Of a DNA stretch of 64,000 nt, positions 52,816-63,744 are shown piece after piece; within the stretch, counting starts at the first letter, position 1, and each line of letters starts with the position of its first letter. A program made the position numbers and the translations under genes. The notes beneath the pieces are model-generated. The model was not told the origin of the DNA. It did not search any database and worked only from the letters and a program-made list of their open reading frames with translations. Origin of the DNA: Gautieria morchelliformis (lineage: Eukaryota; Basidiomycota; Agaricomycetes; Gomphales; Gomphaceae). Where the stretch lies: contig WHVA01000149.1 in the NCBI GenBank assembly GCA_015179125.1, forward strand, positions 160,802 through 224,801. Reading direction: 5' to 3'.

Positions 52816-54486
52816 GTTGGGGTTCCGACATGCTTACTTAAATCCCAATGTATAGATATGTTTTTGAGACAAAATGCCCCTATGCTTTATTATCAGATTC
52901 TATGGACCACTTCGGCATGATATGGGATAAACCCGCTGACTGGCCCAGCTCCACCAGATCCTCATTTCTTGGCCTAGCAGGGTCACACAAAAAGAACCAA
53001 CACAGGGCTGAATATCCTCATATTTGTCAAGTAATTTGGCTTTGTTGGACCATAACTTTGGTGCTTGACTCGAGAGGCTCGTGACGTACTTTCAACAGCG
53101 ATTCTGAGGCAGATGGGAATGTTGCAGCTTCATCTAGAGGGGCTCGTGGTTGTTACCTACCTTCCGTATCAATGTTTACGTTAGTATAAATCTCTGGTGA
53201 CTTGAATCGGCCGTGTGCTGTTATGACGAGAAACACGTATGTAGTACTACGCATTGCTACAAACTTACAGTAATCAGTAGCTGGAGAGATTATGGATCCG
53301 GACATCCAGCTCAGTGAGGATCAACTCGCCGAGAGTGATTGAAGGCATTCCTGGTACTCAAGCCGAGTCGTCGTGATCCTAGCTAGCACTGTGGATAGCG
53401 AATCCATTGAAACCTAGTGGGTTACCCACGGGGTTTCTGTTTTCAGTGGGTACATCATTGAAACAGCCCCCATTGAAACAAACCAATGAAATTATTCAAG
53501 TGGTTGGACCAGTAGAATTTTCAGTGGCTTTGTCACTTAGTTTCCGTGCCATAGGAACTACATATTCAACGTAATTATCATGAGAATTTCAGTGCTCGAA
53601 GGCCTGGATTGCCGTTGTTCGCACACTTAAAAATTTTCGAGATAGCTCATGGAGCACTCAGTGAAATCCAGTGAATTAATATATATATTTCTGGGCAAAT
53701 ATACTGAAGTTTCCATATATGTATCAATGAATTTCCATGCTTGAGGTGCCAGAATGCTACTGCGGCCCCAAGTGACAACTGCTTTTGAGATACAGCACTA
53801 AGTATAGACTCTAAGTGTGAAAAGACTCCTACTACTAGTCCGCCTCCATTCCATCCCTGCCCAGATCATCTTCGAACACAGTCCACACGTAGTCGCCACT
53901 TCGATCGATGATGCACTGTGGGTAGTCAACCCAATGAATCCTATTGGGTGGACCCACTGAGGATTCAGTATATAAACCACTATAGCTAGTGTAAATACCA
54001 ATAGAACCCGTTGAAAATTCAATGAATCAGTTTCAGTGGAAAAAATTTCGTTTCAATGAGTTGGTTTCAGGGGTTGACTCATGGGTATTCAGGGTTCCTA
54101 CAATTGAAGACCAATGGATTGAACCAGACGTTCCAAGTCAACAACCACTGGGTTCCCATGAGATAGTCACTTACAACCCTGTGGTTCTATCACCACATTT
54201 CAGAGATGCAGCAACTGAATGTCACTGAATTATATGAGGCAAATCACTGAAGATTCATGAAATTTGTAGTGAGTGTTAGGTTGTAAAGCTATGAGTTTTC
54301 AATGGTTATTGCCTTGCATTCTTGTTCAAAAGCCATGAGATACCAGTTAAACTTTCCCATTGTTTCAAGTAATAAATCAATATATACAAGGGGGGATACC
54401 AATGAAACATATGGGAAAAATAACTGAAATACTGTAGTCTAATCCAAGAAACTCACACCAGGCTGCTTCACATACATTGTGGCGGC

Positions 54487-56598
54487 AGTGCGCTGGGAGC
54501 CAAAACCACACCACCGTCAAGGCTAAGGTCGAACCAACTCACGCAACATGCCCAAGTTCAGAATAATCGATTATAAAGTATACGAGGTCAGCTTCACAGG
54601 ACGGGATACAAACACAACCCCACGCAACGCACCATCGAAAATCAGCCTCTGCGCAACCTCCGTCGCTGCATAACTTGGCTTCCCGTCGACCTGCCACGTG
54701 ATGTACCTGGCCCCTGCATCGCTCGGGTCGCCAAGGTGTTCGAAGCCTGTGTGTGTGGGGGGCGCGAAGGGGAGGGGAGGGAAGGGAGGGGAGGGGAAGG
54801 GTCATCAACGGATGGGGAGGCCAAACGGACATGACATGACATGGCTTACCGAAGGACATGAACTTGGCCTGCCTGCATATGCGCGCTCCGGCACAGTCGT
54901 CAGCGCCAACACTGCCTGCTGTCTACCAAAACAAACACATCAGCAATCCCTCCACACCCTCACCCTCCCGCCCTCACAACCCGAGCTCCGAGCCAAAAGA
55001 AAATTCAGGCGAAAACACTCACAACGCACTCCCCCTGATACGTATTCTGCCGTGTCACCCCCGCATCAAAAAATAACGCTGCCCCCGTCCCATTGGGGAA
55101 CACATAATCATGCGCAAAGGGCGCGAACTGCGCAGACTGCGAGACCTTCCTGCCATCGCCGAGCTTGTTCTTCTGCGCCTCGAAGACGTCGATCTCGGGG
55201 ACGCCGCGGCCAACGGAGGGGGAGGGCCTGGGGTGGGAGGGTGCGGAGGCGGGGCAGGTGCAGGCACTAAGAGAGGCGAGGGCAAGGTGAGGCGCGAGGG
55301 GGCAGGTCAGCATGGGAGGGACGGGGCAGGGAGCAAGGACTCATGACAGCTGCTGCCCCGGCAACCAGCTCAGCTCAAAATTATACTGGCTCCTTCCCCA
55401 GTCCGTGTGCAGCGCCGCCACGGGGCCCAGCCCGTCTTTGTGCGTCTGGTTCGGGAATGTGCCCGTGTCGCATGTGTATCTAGACGCGTGGCACGGAAGG
55501 GGGGGGGGAGGGACAGCACTGGGAGGGTGCGATATATAGGGTACGGGGTGGTGTGCACGACTCACGAGTAGGGCCATATGCCGTCTGTGGACACGCCGTA
55601 GCCGGGGCGGCCGAGGTTGCCCATGAGCCAGGCGCCGGGCCACTGACGGTCACGTCATTGAGCACAGACGTGTGCGAGTGGCAGAAGGAGCGGACTCATG
55701 TAGCGTTGCTGCTCGACCCGGGGAAGGACACGGAGACTGCAGGCGAGGAGCGTGAGCACGTGAGCACCGCGAGGCGAGGGGAGAACCGCGGAGGGGGAAG
55801 AGATACAGATACACACCCTCGATGTACCCACCTGTGAAGCAGAGCTTGTTCCAGCTCTGGAGCATGCCGGACTTGTAGCTGAGCCCATGGTTGCTCACGG
55901 GGTCGGCCTGCTCGATGAGGATGCGGAGGCTCCCGTTCGTCGTCGTCACCTGCCCTGCGGGAACATGAGTACAGGCACGTGAAATACAGGCTCACAGGCA
56001 CCAGGGTCATACCACTCCATGTCCTGCGTCACGTGGTACCACAGATCAACGGCCTCCCAGAAGGGGTCGTTGCCCGGGTAAAACGAGCGGCCCTTGTTGT
56101 TAAACTCGTCCGAAAACACCAGCTCATACTCCTTCCCGTCCCACCCCATGCGCATCTTGACCATGTCCGGGGTGTCCTTGTTGAGCATGACAGGGAAGTG
56201 CGGCAAGTCCGCGACCTGGCCCATTGCGTTGACCTGCACGTTGTTGCCGATGGCGAGGTTCCGGGCGTTGGAGTGGAAGGTGATGATGTGGTACGCGGTG
56301 AAGAGGCTGATCACAAACGCGACGACGAGCACATTCACGAGGCTGCAGGCGTTGAGGTGGGCGATGGCACGCTCGTCATGAGCGATAGTGCTTGGGTTGT
56401 GGAGGGCGTGTCCGCGTCGGGCGGGCTGGAGTGTTCCGAGGTCGGGTCGTACATGTAGGGCAGGAACACGCTGCCGCCACCGCGCTTCTCGTGGGAGAGG
56501 GCGAGCGGGTACTTGGAGTCGGAGGGGGCGCTGAAGAGGGACGAGGCGGCGCCGGAGGCAACGCTGGAGCAGGAGAAGGGCGTGGGGGGCGGGGGCAC
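54487..56598 (-). pseudogene. KRE6/SKN1-type beta-glucan synthesis protein (GH16-like), truncated
   Basis: Membrane-anchored GH16-like protein needed for cell-wall beta-1,6-glucan in fungi. Seen in order: VFLPYMYDP, a transmembrane segment (NVLVVAFVISLFTAYHII), [65 protein letters not shown], the GH16 catalytic motif PEIDVFEA (about 55195), YITWQVDG and IILNLGM. Introns with GT-AG borders separate these blocks, so the copy is genomic, not a cDNA. A frameshift lies near 56410, and both the N-terminus and the end (usual DYVRVYQ block) are missing. Confidence 0.8.
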
Positions 56599-56603
56599 GA
56601 TTA

Positions 56604-57399
56604 ATAAAAATCATCGGCATCCCACCCTCTTGCACATACATCTGCATCGCTTTGTTCAAAGACTCGAGAGGGCATGCTAATGTAATGCACCGCGTCAGGT
56701 CAGCTTAACCCAGCTCAGCTATGCAACCATCTCCAGAACATGCCTATTCACATAGCCTGCTCCAGACTCTATTTGCACACTGGCATCGGGATCGCGAGAC
56801 GGGGCCAATGCTGCCGGGGCAGGTTAGAAGTGTGATTAGAAGCGGAACCATATCCCACCCACAAAAAGCTAATCCCACAATGTGGAGATATAAAAGAGAC
56901 TGATGCAGAAGACGAAGGGCATGGTCGCGCAAGCCTGAAGCACGCAAAGCCACCGTCAAGCCACCAATCAGAGACGAGGACACCTGGGGGGTTAGTTAGT
57001 GATTTCGAGAGGCCTGTATGTTCAAGCAGGTTAGGCCGCGCATGGAAGCACAGTTAACAGAACTCGAAGGCAAGCCCGGACAGAAGGGGAAAAGCAGTCT
57101 CTATTTGTCGGATGTGTACTGATATCCATTATCAGACAATGGTGTCTATTGAGAGATTGCATAGTCTTACAGAGATGGAACACAGATATACGTGTTCTCT
57201 AGTGATGTGAAGAGTGAAGCCAGTTTGTGTTGGATTTACACGTACACAAGGACCTACTTGAGTAAGTCACGTGACAACAAAAACACGTAAACAATGCTGC
57301 AAGCATTGAATGCGACACGACAACATAAAATGTAATACATATGGAAGGAACTAATGGTTTCTACCCTGACCGTGTTTTTCCGTGGTATTACTACCGGTG
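56604..57399. other. No supported gene
   Basis: Unique sequence between the KRE6-like fragment and the right inverted repeat. Only short ORFs with no recognisable motif. Confidence 0.4.
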
Positions 57400-58094
57400 G
57401 GGCATCATCGATCGAAGTGAGTCTGCGGACTGTGTTCAAACTTCAAAGATGATCTGGGCAGGGATGGAATGGAGGTGGACTAGTAGTAGGAGTCCTTTCA
57501 CACTCAGAGTCTATAATTAGTGCTGTATCTCAAAAGTAGTTGTCACTTGGGGCCACAGTAGCATTCCGGCACTTCAAGCACGGAAATTCATTGATACATA
57601 TATGGAAACTTCCAGTATATTTACCCCGAAATATACATATTAATTCACTGGATTTCACTGAGTGCTCCATGAGCTATCTTGACAATTTTTAAGTGTGCAA
57701 ACAACGGGAATCCAGGCCTTCAAGCACTGAAATTCTCATGATAATTACGTTGAATATGTAGTTCCTATGGCACGGAAACTAAGTGACAAAGCCACTGAAA
57801 ATTCTACTGATCCAACCACTTAAATAATTTCATTTGTTTTTTCTAGGAAACCTGGTAAGCCCAAATTTCATTGGTTTCTTTCAATGGGGGCTGTTTCAAT
57901 GAGGCACCCACTGAAAACAGAAACCCCGTGGGTAAACCCACTAGGTTTCAATGGATTCACTATCCACAGTGGATGCCCCACCGTGAGTCACTCACGCAGA
58001 CCCGACCTATGGCACATTGAATGGCCTTAAGGTTGATGAATATAGACGGGTTTGTCCTCTCATAAGTAGGACACTACGTACGTGGCAGCGTCTC

Positions 58095-58582
58095 TGTAGG
58101 GGAATCGCTGTTCAACCAGCCAAGGAAGGCTGCTCAACCAGCCCTAGTCTTTTCCTTTTTTGTCTTGACAATATGTTAAAAACCCATTTGAAGAATTAAC
58201 AGTATCTGTGTGCTGTTGATATAACTGGGAAAAGGCTTTTCAAACATTCCTCTAATTTTCCTATATTTTTCCTTATTTTTCCAAAGTCTCCATGGCTCAA
58301 ACTACCTTTTTTCTGCCATTACAGAGTTGTGGATCCTCTAGCACCCACAACTCTGTTCTGGGCGCTCTCTTTCAAACTCCGCCAGGCACCTCGGCGGTGG
58401 CCGCATTTTCGGACTTATGGTCACCCAAGCACCCACAAGTCCGGCAGGATGGCTCTCTCAGTATTTCCAGCTGAGTCCCAAACAGTTGCTATATGCAGCC
58501 ATAGCAACTGTGCAGCCTGTTTGGCTTCACCAAACAATGGGGATCATGGTCAGTCATGACAACTAGGCTGTACCAGGCTATG
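58095..58582 (+). repeat. H-family LTR, first 488 bp
   Basis: TGTAGGGGAATCGCTG... matches the minus-strand start of LTR H (36747 downward) at roughly 95%. It is cut after CCAGGCTATG by the Copia-2 LTR. The rest would lie beyond Copia-2, outside the window. Confidence 0.8.
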
Positions 58583-58687
58583 TGTTGCGCGTCGAGTCAC
58601 GTGCCGCAGTCGATTAGCTAATTAGTCTGAGTTCGAAGTAGGGGAATCTCATCCGTTCCTACTTCGAACTCAGGCTCTGCGTTGACA
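58583..58687 (+). repeat. Copia-2 5' LTR, 105 bp
   Basis: TGTTGCGC...GTTGACA, followed at once by the primer-binding site. It contains a perfect 15-bp hairpin (58628-58642 with 58658-58672). Confidence 0.75.
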
Positions 58688-58700
58688 GGTTATGGGCCCC
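58688..58700 (+). promoter_or_regulatory. Copia-2 primer-binding site (half-tRNA type)
   Basis: GGTTATGGGCCCC begins directly after the LTR. It resembles the complement of the anticodon stem-loop of initiator tRNA-Met (GGGCTCATAACC, one mismatch), the internal primer site used by Drosophila copia and yeast Ty5. Confidence 0.6.
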
Positions 58701-58742
58701 GCGCACTAGTCGAAGGAAGAGAACATATAAAATCCACCCATC

Positions 58743-60041
58743 ATGTCAGACTCAGAGATCGAAGGCCGCATGAGAAGCGTAAAGCTCACGAGCACGAATT
58801 ACAACACGTGGAGCATCGCAATGCAAGGCAAACTGATGACAATCAACGCATGGCGGATTGTCACTGGAGATTCAATAAGACCTACCGATGCGAGAGAGAC
58901 AGAAGGATGGTTGCTGAAAAGGGAAGAAGCGGCCGGCACCCTGTTGAGGTCACTTTCTCACACGCAATACATCCACGTCGAGGGAAGGATGGATGATCCC
59001 ACTGAGATGTGGAAGAGGCTACGAATGGCTCACCGATCACAAGCCGCAACCACTCGATTCCACGCAATACAAAAGCTACTGAGCATACGAAAGGAAGATA
59101 GCGAGTCCCTCACAGACTATGTCGCTCGCACAAACTCAGCCACGAACGATCTCATAGAGTTAGCTCCCAGCACACTCACCGCCCAAAACGTCATTGATGA
59201 AATTGGAATACACGCAACCATCGCAGGACTTGACCAAACAGAGTATGGCGCCTTTACCTCGTCCCTACTGCTGATTGGCACGCTCGACCGTACCACCGTG
59301 TCCACAGCCTTTCGGAACGAAGACCTGAGGCGTCGGACGAATGCAACGCCGTCAGGAGCGTTTTCCACGTCCAGAGGAAGGAAAACTATTGTCGAAACAT
59401 GCACCGTATGCAAGAAGCGAGGCCACACATCAGACCGATGCTGGGCCGCTCATCCAGAGCTCAAGCCCATGCGGAAGGTTGAGGAAAGAAAAAGGGAAAG
59501 GGGAGCGAACCAAGTGACTGAGGATGCATGGGGTGATATCGTACGAGAATTTGCCGGAAACGCGAGTCTGCGGTCATCGTTCCCACTGTCGCCCAGCAAC
59601 AATGCTGATTTATGCTGGAACACCGACATGGGAGCCACCAGCCACATGACCCCGCATCGCCACTGGCTGCGCAATTATGAACATTACCGTGTACCCATCG
59701 GTCTAGCAACGAATGATATTGTGTACTCAGCTGGAAGGGGGCAAGTCTTGTTTACCCCAAAGGTTGATGGGCAAGCATTGCGGAATATTATGTTCTCGAG
59801 AGTTCTGCACGTACCGGATCTCCAAAATAACCTACTTGCCGTACTTCATCTCACCACCCATCACGACTTCTCAGTCAATATTGTGAAGGATCGTATCTCA
59901 TTCACGCGGGATGGGAGACTATTTTTCTATGCAGCCGTACGAAATGGGACAGGATTTCTAATTGGAGACACCATTCCGAATCCAGAATCCGCACTCACCA
60001 CTTCCTCACCTATCGTGGATCGGCCACTCTTACACAAGTGA
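58743..60041 (+). CDS. Copia-2 gag and protease
   Basis: 432 codons. Gag with KLTSTNYNTWSIAMQGKL, then a zinc knuckle C-T-V-C-X4-H-X4-C, then a protease with WNTDMGATSHMT. The catalytic Asp is present, but the following Ser/Thr of the usual D-S/T-G is Met, which should inactivate the enzyme. The stop at 60039-60041 is a TGA before LAHIGH in the same Pol frame, a likely Trp-to-stop change. Confidence 0.85.
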   Translation: MSDSEIEGRMRSVKLTSTNYNTWSIAMQGKLMTINAWRIVTGDSIRPTDARETEGWLLKREEAAGTLLRSLSHTQYIHVEGRMDDPTEMWKRLRMAHRSQAATTRFHAIQKLLSIRKEDSESLTDYVARTNSATNDLIELAPSTLTAQNVIDEIGIHATIAGLDQTEYGAFTSSLLLIGTLDRTTVSTAFRNEDLRRRTNATPSGAFSTSRGRKTIVETCTVCKKRGHTSDRCWAAHPELKPMRKVEERKRERGANQVTEDAWGDIVREFAGNASLRSSFPLSPSNNADLCWNTDMGATSHMTPHRHWLRNYEHYRVPIGLATNDIVYSAGRGQVLFTPKVDGQALRNIMFSRVLHVPDLQNNLLAVLHLTTHHDFSVNIVKDRISFTRDGRLFFYAAVRNGTGFLIGDTIPNPESALTTSSPIVDRPLLHK

Positions 60042-61300
60042 CTAGCACATATTGGTCACGAACGCCTTGAACGGCTCCTGAAGCATGGCATGGTCAACAG
60101 CATACGCGTAAGCTCTAGTGCGACCATCCCCACAATATGTGAACCATGCATCGCTGCGAAACAACACTGTAGTCCTTTTCCCAAGAAGAGTGAGAACCGT
60201 GCACTGAACCCGCTCGACCTCGTCGTTTCAGATGTACATGGCCCTCTCCCAGTCCGTACACTGTCTGGATACCGATACTGGATCACATTCACAGATGATT
60301 GCACAAGGTACAGATGCGTTTACCTTCTAAAAACGAAGGATGAAGCATTTGAAGCCTACTGAGCCTATGAGGCACTGGTAGAGAACCAGACAAATTTAAG
60401 AGTGAAACGATTCAGAGACGACAAAGGGGGGGAGTACATCGGCCACAAGTGGGACCAGCACTTCCAGCGTCGAGGCATAGTACATGAGCACACTACGAAA
60501 GGCTCGCCTCAACAAAATGGCATATCAGAGCGGACAAACCGGACCCTCATTGAAGGAACGGTCGCAATGTTGCAGCAAGCCCACCTACCAGCATCGATGT
60601 GGGGCGAAGCACTGACGCTACTAGTTCGAATCATCAATGCCACTCCAACTTCCGCACTCACAGACAAAACGCCATACGAGGCCTGGTTTGGCCACAAACC
60701 AAACCTCAGCATGCTATGCACGTTTGGTTGCACTGCCCACATTCACATTCAGAAGGATGAAAGAAAGGGACTACAGCCCAGATCCCGCAAATGCATATAC
60801 CTTGGCTTTGAAGATGGTTATAAAGGCTGGCGCTGCATGGACCCTACCACCAGACGCATTGTCATATCAAGAGACATCATTTTCAACGAACATGAATTCC
60901 CAGGTCTTTCTACCGCAGACAACACTGCCGATCCACCCATACCTACCTTGGTCCCAAACCCCAACCACATTGCAGCTCCACTGGATGAGCAACCGGTCCA
61001 GGACCTTGGATTCCCGGTCAACCTCGAGCACCCACCCCTTCCTGAACCGGATCCTGAACCCGACGCCCCCGCCCTTCCTGAGCCTGACCCACCAGCCGAC
61101 CCTGACCCACTTCCACCTCCACCACCCCCCCAGCCCCACCGCTCTGGCAGGAATACTGCCCGCATCGATTACCGGCCCCTCCATGATCCATTCCTCCAAC
61201 CACGACCCCCAGCCGATCGTGATGGTCCAGACCCTGAAGGGGGTGCAACGGCTAACACCTCAATTGTCCAGGCTCTGGAGTTCATCTACAGTGAGCCAGA
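60042..61300 (+). pseudogene. Copia-2 integrase
   Basis: Zinc finger H-I-G-H ... C-E-P-C, core DVHGPLP, FRDDKGGEY and QQNGISERTNRT (D,D,E), FGCTAHIHI, YLGFEDGYKGW and IIFNEHEF, followed by a Pro/Asp/Glu-rich linker (PEPDPEPDAP type). In-frame TGA at about 60361. Confidence 0.85.
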
Positions 61301-61366
61301 TACTATTGAATTAGTACTGAACGCGACAATAAAGGATGACCGTGTCCCAAAACATTCGCAGAAGCA

Positions 61367-61918
61367 ATGCGACGGCCAGACGCACCACTATGGAAAGGTT
61401 CTACAGATGCAGAGATCCAAGCCCTCTTGGACAATGGGACGTGGGAGCTAGTAAAACTCCCACCTGGTGAAAAAGCCATTGGCTCCCGATGGGTCTTCCG
61501 AATCAAACTTCACTCGGACGGATCCCTAGACAAGTATAAGAGCCGCGTGGTAGCAAAGGGATACACTCAACGACCGGGATCGACTACGATGAAGTGTTTG
61601 CTCCTACTGCACGTTGGGCAGCCCTGCGCACAATACTAGCTCAGGGAGCGCTTCAAGGAGTGCACATAGAGTCCGTTGACATATCGAACGCCTACTTAAA
61701 CGGAGTTCTGGATGATAATGCAAAGATATACATGACTCAACCAGAGGGATATCATCAGGGAGGACCAGATTGGGTATGCAAATTGAGGAGAGGGCTGTAT
61801 GGGCTGAAACAAAGCGGAAGATTATGGTACGAGAGGCTTGGAGCGGCACTAGAAGGGATGGAATTCAGACGCCTAACATCCGATCCAAGCATATACATCT
61901 GGACGAGCGATGGGGTAA
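61367..61918 (+). pseudogene. Copia-2 reverse transcriptase, 5' part
   Basis: TWELVKLPPGEKAIGSRWVF, YKSRVVAKGYTQRPG, a frameshift near 61580, then FAPTARWAALR, VDISNAYLNGVL, KLRRGLYGLKQSGRLWYERL. It is cut before the YVDD region by the A2 LTR. Confidence 0.85.
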
Positions 61919-62381
61919 TGTCAGGGGACACCCTGTTTTCCATTTCCAGTTCCGACTCCATTTCCGACTCCGCTTCCGATTCCGATTCCATCTCCGCCTC
62001 CGCTCTCGGAAATGATTCCGCTTCTGGGAGAACTTCCACCAGTTCTGTTCGCCTTCCCAGTTCCACTCCAATTTCCGAGTTCCACCCTCGGAACAGTGTC
62101 GGAAATCAAGCGACTCGCGTAATAGGTGACATCAAGGGTCGATCAAGGGTCAGGGAGGTGCAGGGTTGATGGCGGGTGCCAAGTGTTGTCCCTGGCTGCG
62201 CAGCGTAGTATAATACGGGCTCGCTGACATTGGGGGTCCTTAGACTTTTCTCTTTGGATTTCCCCTTGTCAGGTGAGAATCCCCTCTCTTGTATGCTCTG
62301 TTCATTTATACAGACTTTGGATTTCCCCTTGTCAGTTGTGTGGTAGTGTGATCTCCACAACTAGCCAGGGTTGCCCTTACA
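61919..62381 (+). repeat. A2 5' LTR
   Basis: Same length as the A1 5' LTR and almost identical, including the 11-bp repeat lost from the A1 3' LTR. Confidence 0.95.
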
Positions 62382-62568
62382 GCAGAAAAGTCTCTCCCAT
62401 AGAGGACCGGCGGTCGTACTGCGTGTCGCAGCCGCCATAGGTGCGTTCGGAATCGGAGACAGCGACTCGGAGATCGCAACCTCTTCCGCACACACAGCGT
62501 ACGACAGCCCTTCTTCTTACGTCGAGCTCCCAACCCCGGAAATCCCGTCCCACATTTCTCCTTCCGAC

Positions 62569-63744
62569 ATGGATCCGGACGATCGTCTTCGGAATATGGA
62601 GGAGGAATTGACGCGGAACCGGATGAAGACCGACGCGATTGAAACAGCCTTACAAGCGATTTTGGCTAAGTTAGATATTCCACAAGGTGGTGGAAATGAA
62701 ATGTTGGATGATCCGGATTTCGGAAAAGCGGAACTAGCGGAGGAGAGAAAGTCCGCGAAGTTAGCAAGGGTCAAACCCGCAACTCCGGCGGACTTTGACG
62801 GAGATCGGGAGAAGGGACGCGCATTCTTCAACACATGCAGCATCTACTTCGCAATTGTCGGAGACCTCTTTCCGAACGACCAGGCTCGGATTCACTGGGC
62901 ATTGTCCTTTTTCAAGTCGGACCGCGCATCCCGTTTTGCAAACAAGGTGATCCGACATGAAGCAAAGGGCAAGGGGAACTACTTCCGAGACTGGGACGCC
63001 TTCGAGAAAACATTTTCCGACCAGTTCTGCCCAAAAAATGAGCAGCTCACAGCCCTTACGAAGCTCGAGGGGACCAGCTGGTACCAGGCCAAGGATCCGG
63101 TCGATGACTATATCGATCGCTTCCAGGAGCTCATCGACCTTGCGGAGTATGATGACGACAAGATGATCGTCATCAAATTCCGACGAGGACTCGATCCGAC
63201 ACTCCAGAACCAAGTTGCGCTGCTTGGGGATGGAGCTCCGGACTTTGATGACCCGGAAGGGTGGTACCAAGCTGCACAGAGGGTGTCCCGGAACAGGGAA
63301 GCAAATGAGGCCTTCGTGGAGACGAGCCGGAATATGACGCACAGTTCCACTCGTCCTACTCCACCTGTGCCAAAATCCGGAAGCGCATTCATTCCCATGC
63401 GGAAAGTATTTCCGACGCTTTCTCCGCCCGCTCCTATTAGGAACCATAGCCCTCCTCCCTCGAAGAGTGGCCCTGCCCCGATGGATGTTGACCGCATGCG
63501 CGGAAAAGGCCGCGGAACTATCACCTGCTTCCGATGTCAACAACCAGGCCACTATGCCCGCGAGTGCCCCCAAGCATTTGACATCCGGCTTATGACCACA
63601 GAGGAGAAACTCGAGCTCCTTCCAGAGTTCCTCGCACTTGCGGACATAAGCGGAGTGCCTACTGCGGAAGGAGTTTCCGAAAATGCGGAACATGGCGCAT
63701 CGGAAGCGGAAGATGCGTCGGATTTTGTGACGCGCAGCGGGTGA
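62569..63744 (+). CDS. A2 gag, intact
   Basis: 391 codons from MDPDDRLRNMEEEL to a TGA at 63742-63744. Coiled-coil start, gag capsid domain (ARIHWALSFFKSDRASRFANKV, FRRGLDPTLQNQVALLGDG), zinc knuckle C-F-R-C-X4-H-X4-C. It has A6 where A1 has A7, so the frame is whole. Confidence 0.9.
   Translation: MDPDDRLRNMEEELTRNRMKTDAIETALQAILAKLDIPQGGGNEMLDDPDFGKAELAEERKSAKLARVKPATPADFDGDREKGRAFFNTCSIYFAIVGDLFPNDQARIHWALSFFKSDRASRFANKVIRHEAKGKGNYFRDWDAFEKTFSDQFCPKNEQLTALTKLEGTSWYQAKDPVDDYIDRFQELIDLAEYDDDKMIVIKFRRGLDPTLQNQVALLGDGAPDFDDPEGWYQAAQRVSRNREANEAFVETSRNMTHSSTRPTPPVPKSGSAFIPMRKVFPTLSPPAPIRNHSPPPSKSGPAPMDVDRMRGKGRGTITCFRCQQPGHYARECPQAFDIRLMTTEEKLELLPEFLALADISGVPTAEGVSENAEHGASEAEDASDFVTRSG

Larger units (their letters stand above)
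49335..53382. repeat. Imperfect 4-kb inverted repeat around a host gene
   Basis: The left arm (about 49335-51395) is repeated in reverse at about 51871-53382. Matching blocks include the gene end (49960-50166 against 52610-52815), its promoter side (51270-51385 against 51880-51995) and the outer flank (49380-49680 against 53040-53380). The right arm lacks about 0.5 kb of the gene. The arms are visibly diverged. Confidence 0.8.
53387..57971. mobile_element. Long-TIR DNA element carrying a KRE6/SKN1 gene fragment
   Basis: Ends are CACTGTGGATAG...CTATCCACAGTG. The terminal inverted repeats span about 53387-53916 and 57400-57971. Many short CACTGAAA/TTTCAATG motifs fill the subterminal regions and 53990-54420. 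No transposase gene is present. The flanks TAG and GAT give no clear target duplication. The interior holds an intron-containing host gene piece. Confidence 0.7.
58583..61918 (+). mobile_element. Ty1/Copia element Copia-2, interrupted by A2
   Basis: Short 5' LTR, primer site, gag-protease, integrase and RT in Copia order on the plus strand. RT is cut at 61918 by the A2 LTR; the RNase H part and 3' LTR are outside the window. A few stops and frameshifts only. Confidence 0.9.

Noticed and set aside
54698-55270. 190-codon plus-strand ORF
   Set aside because: Antisense to the KRE6/SKN1-like exons and introns.
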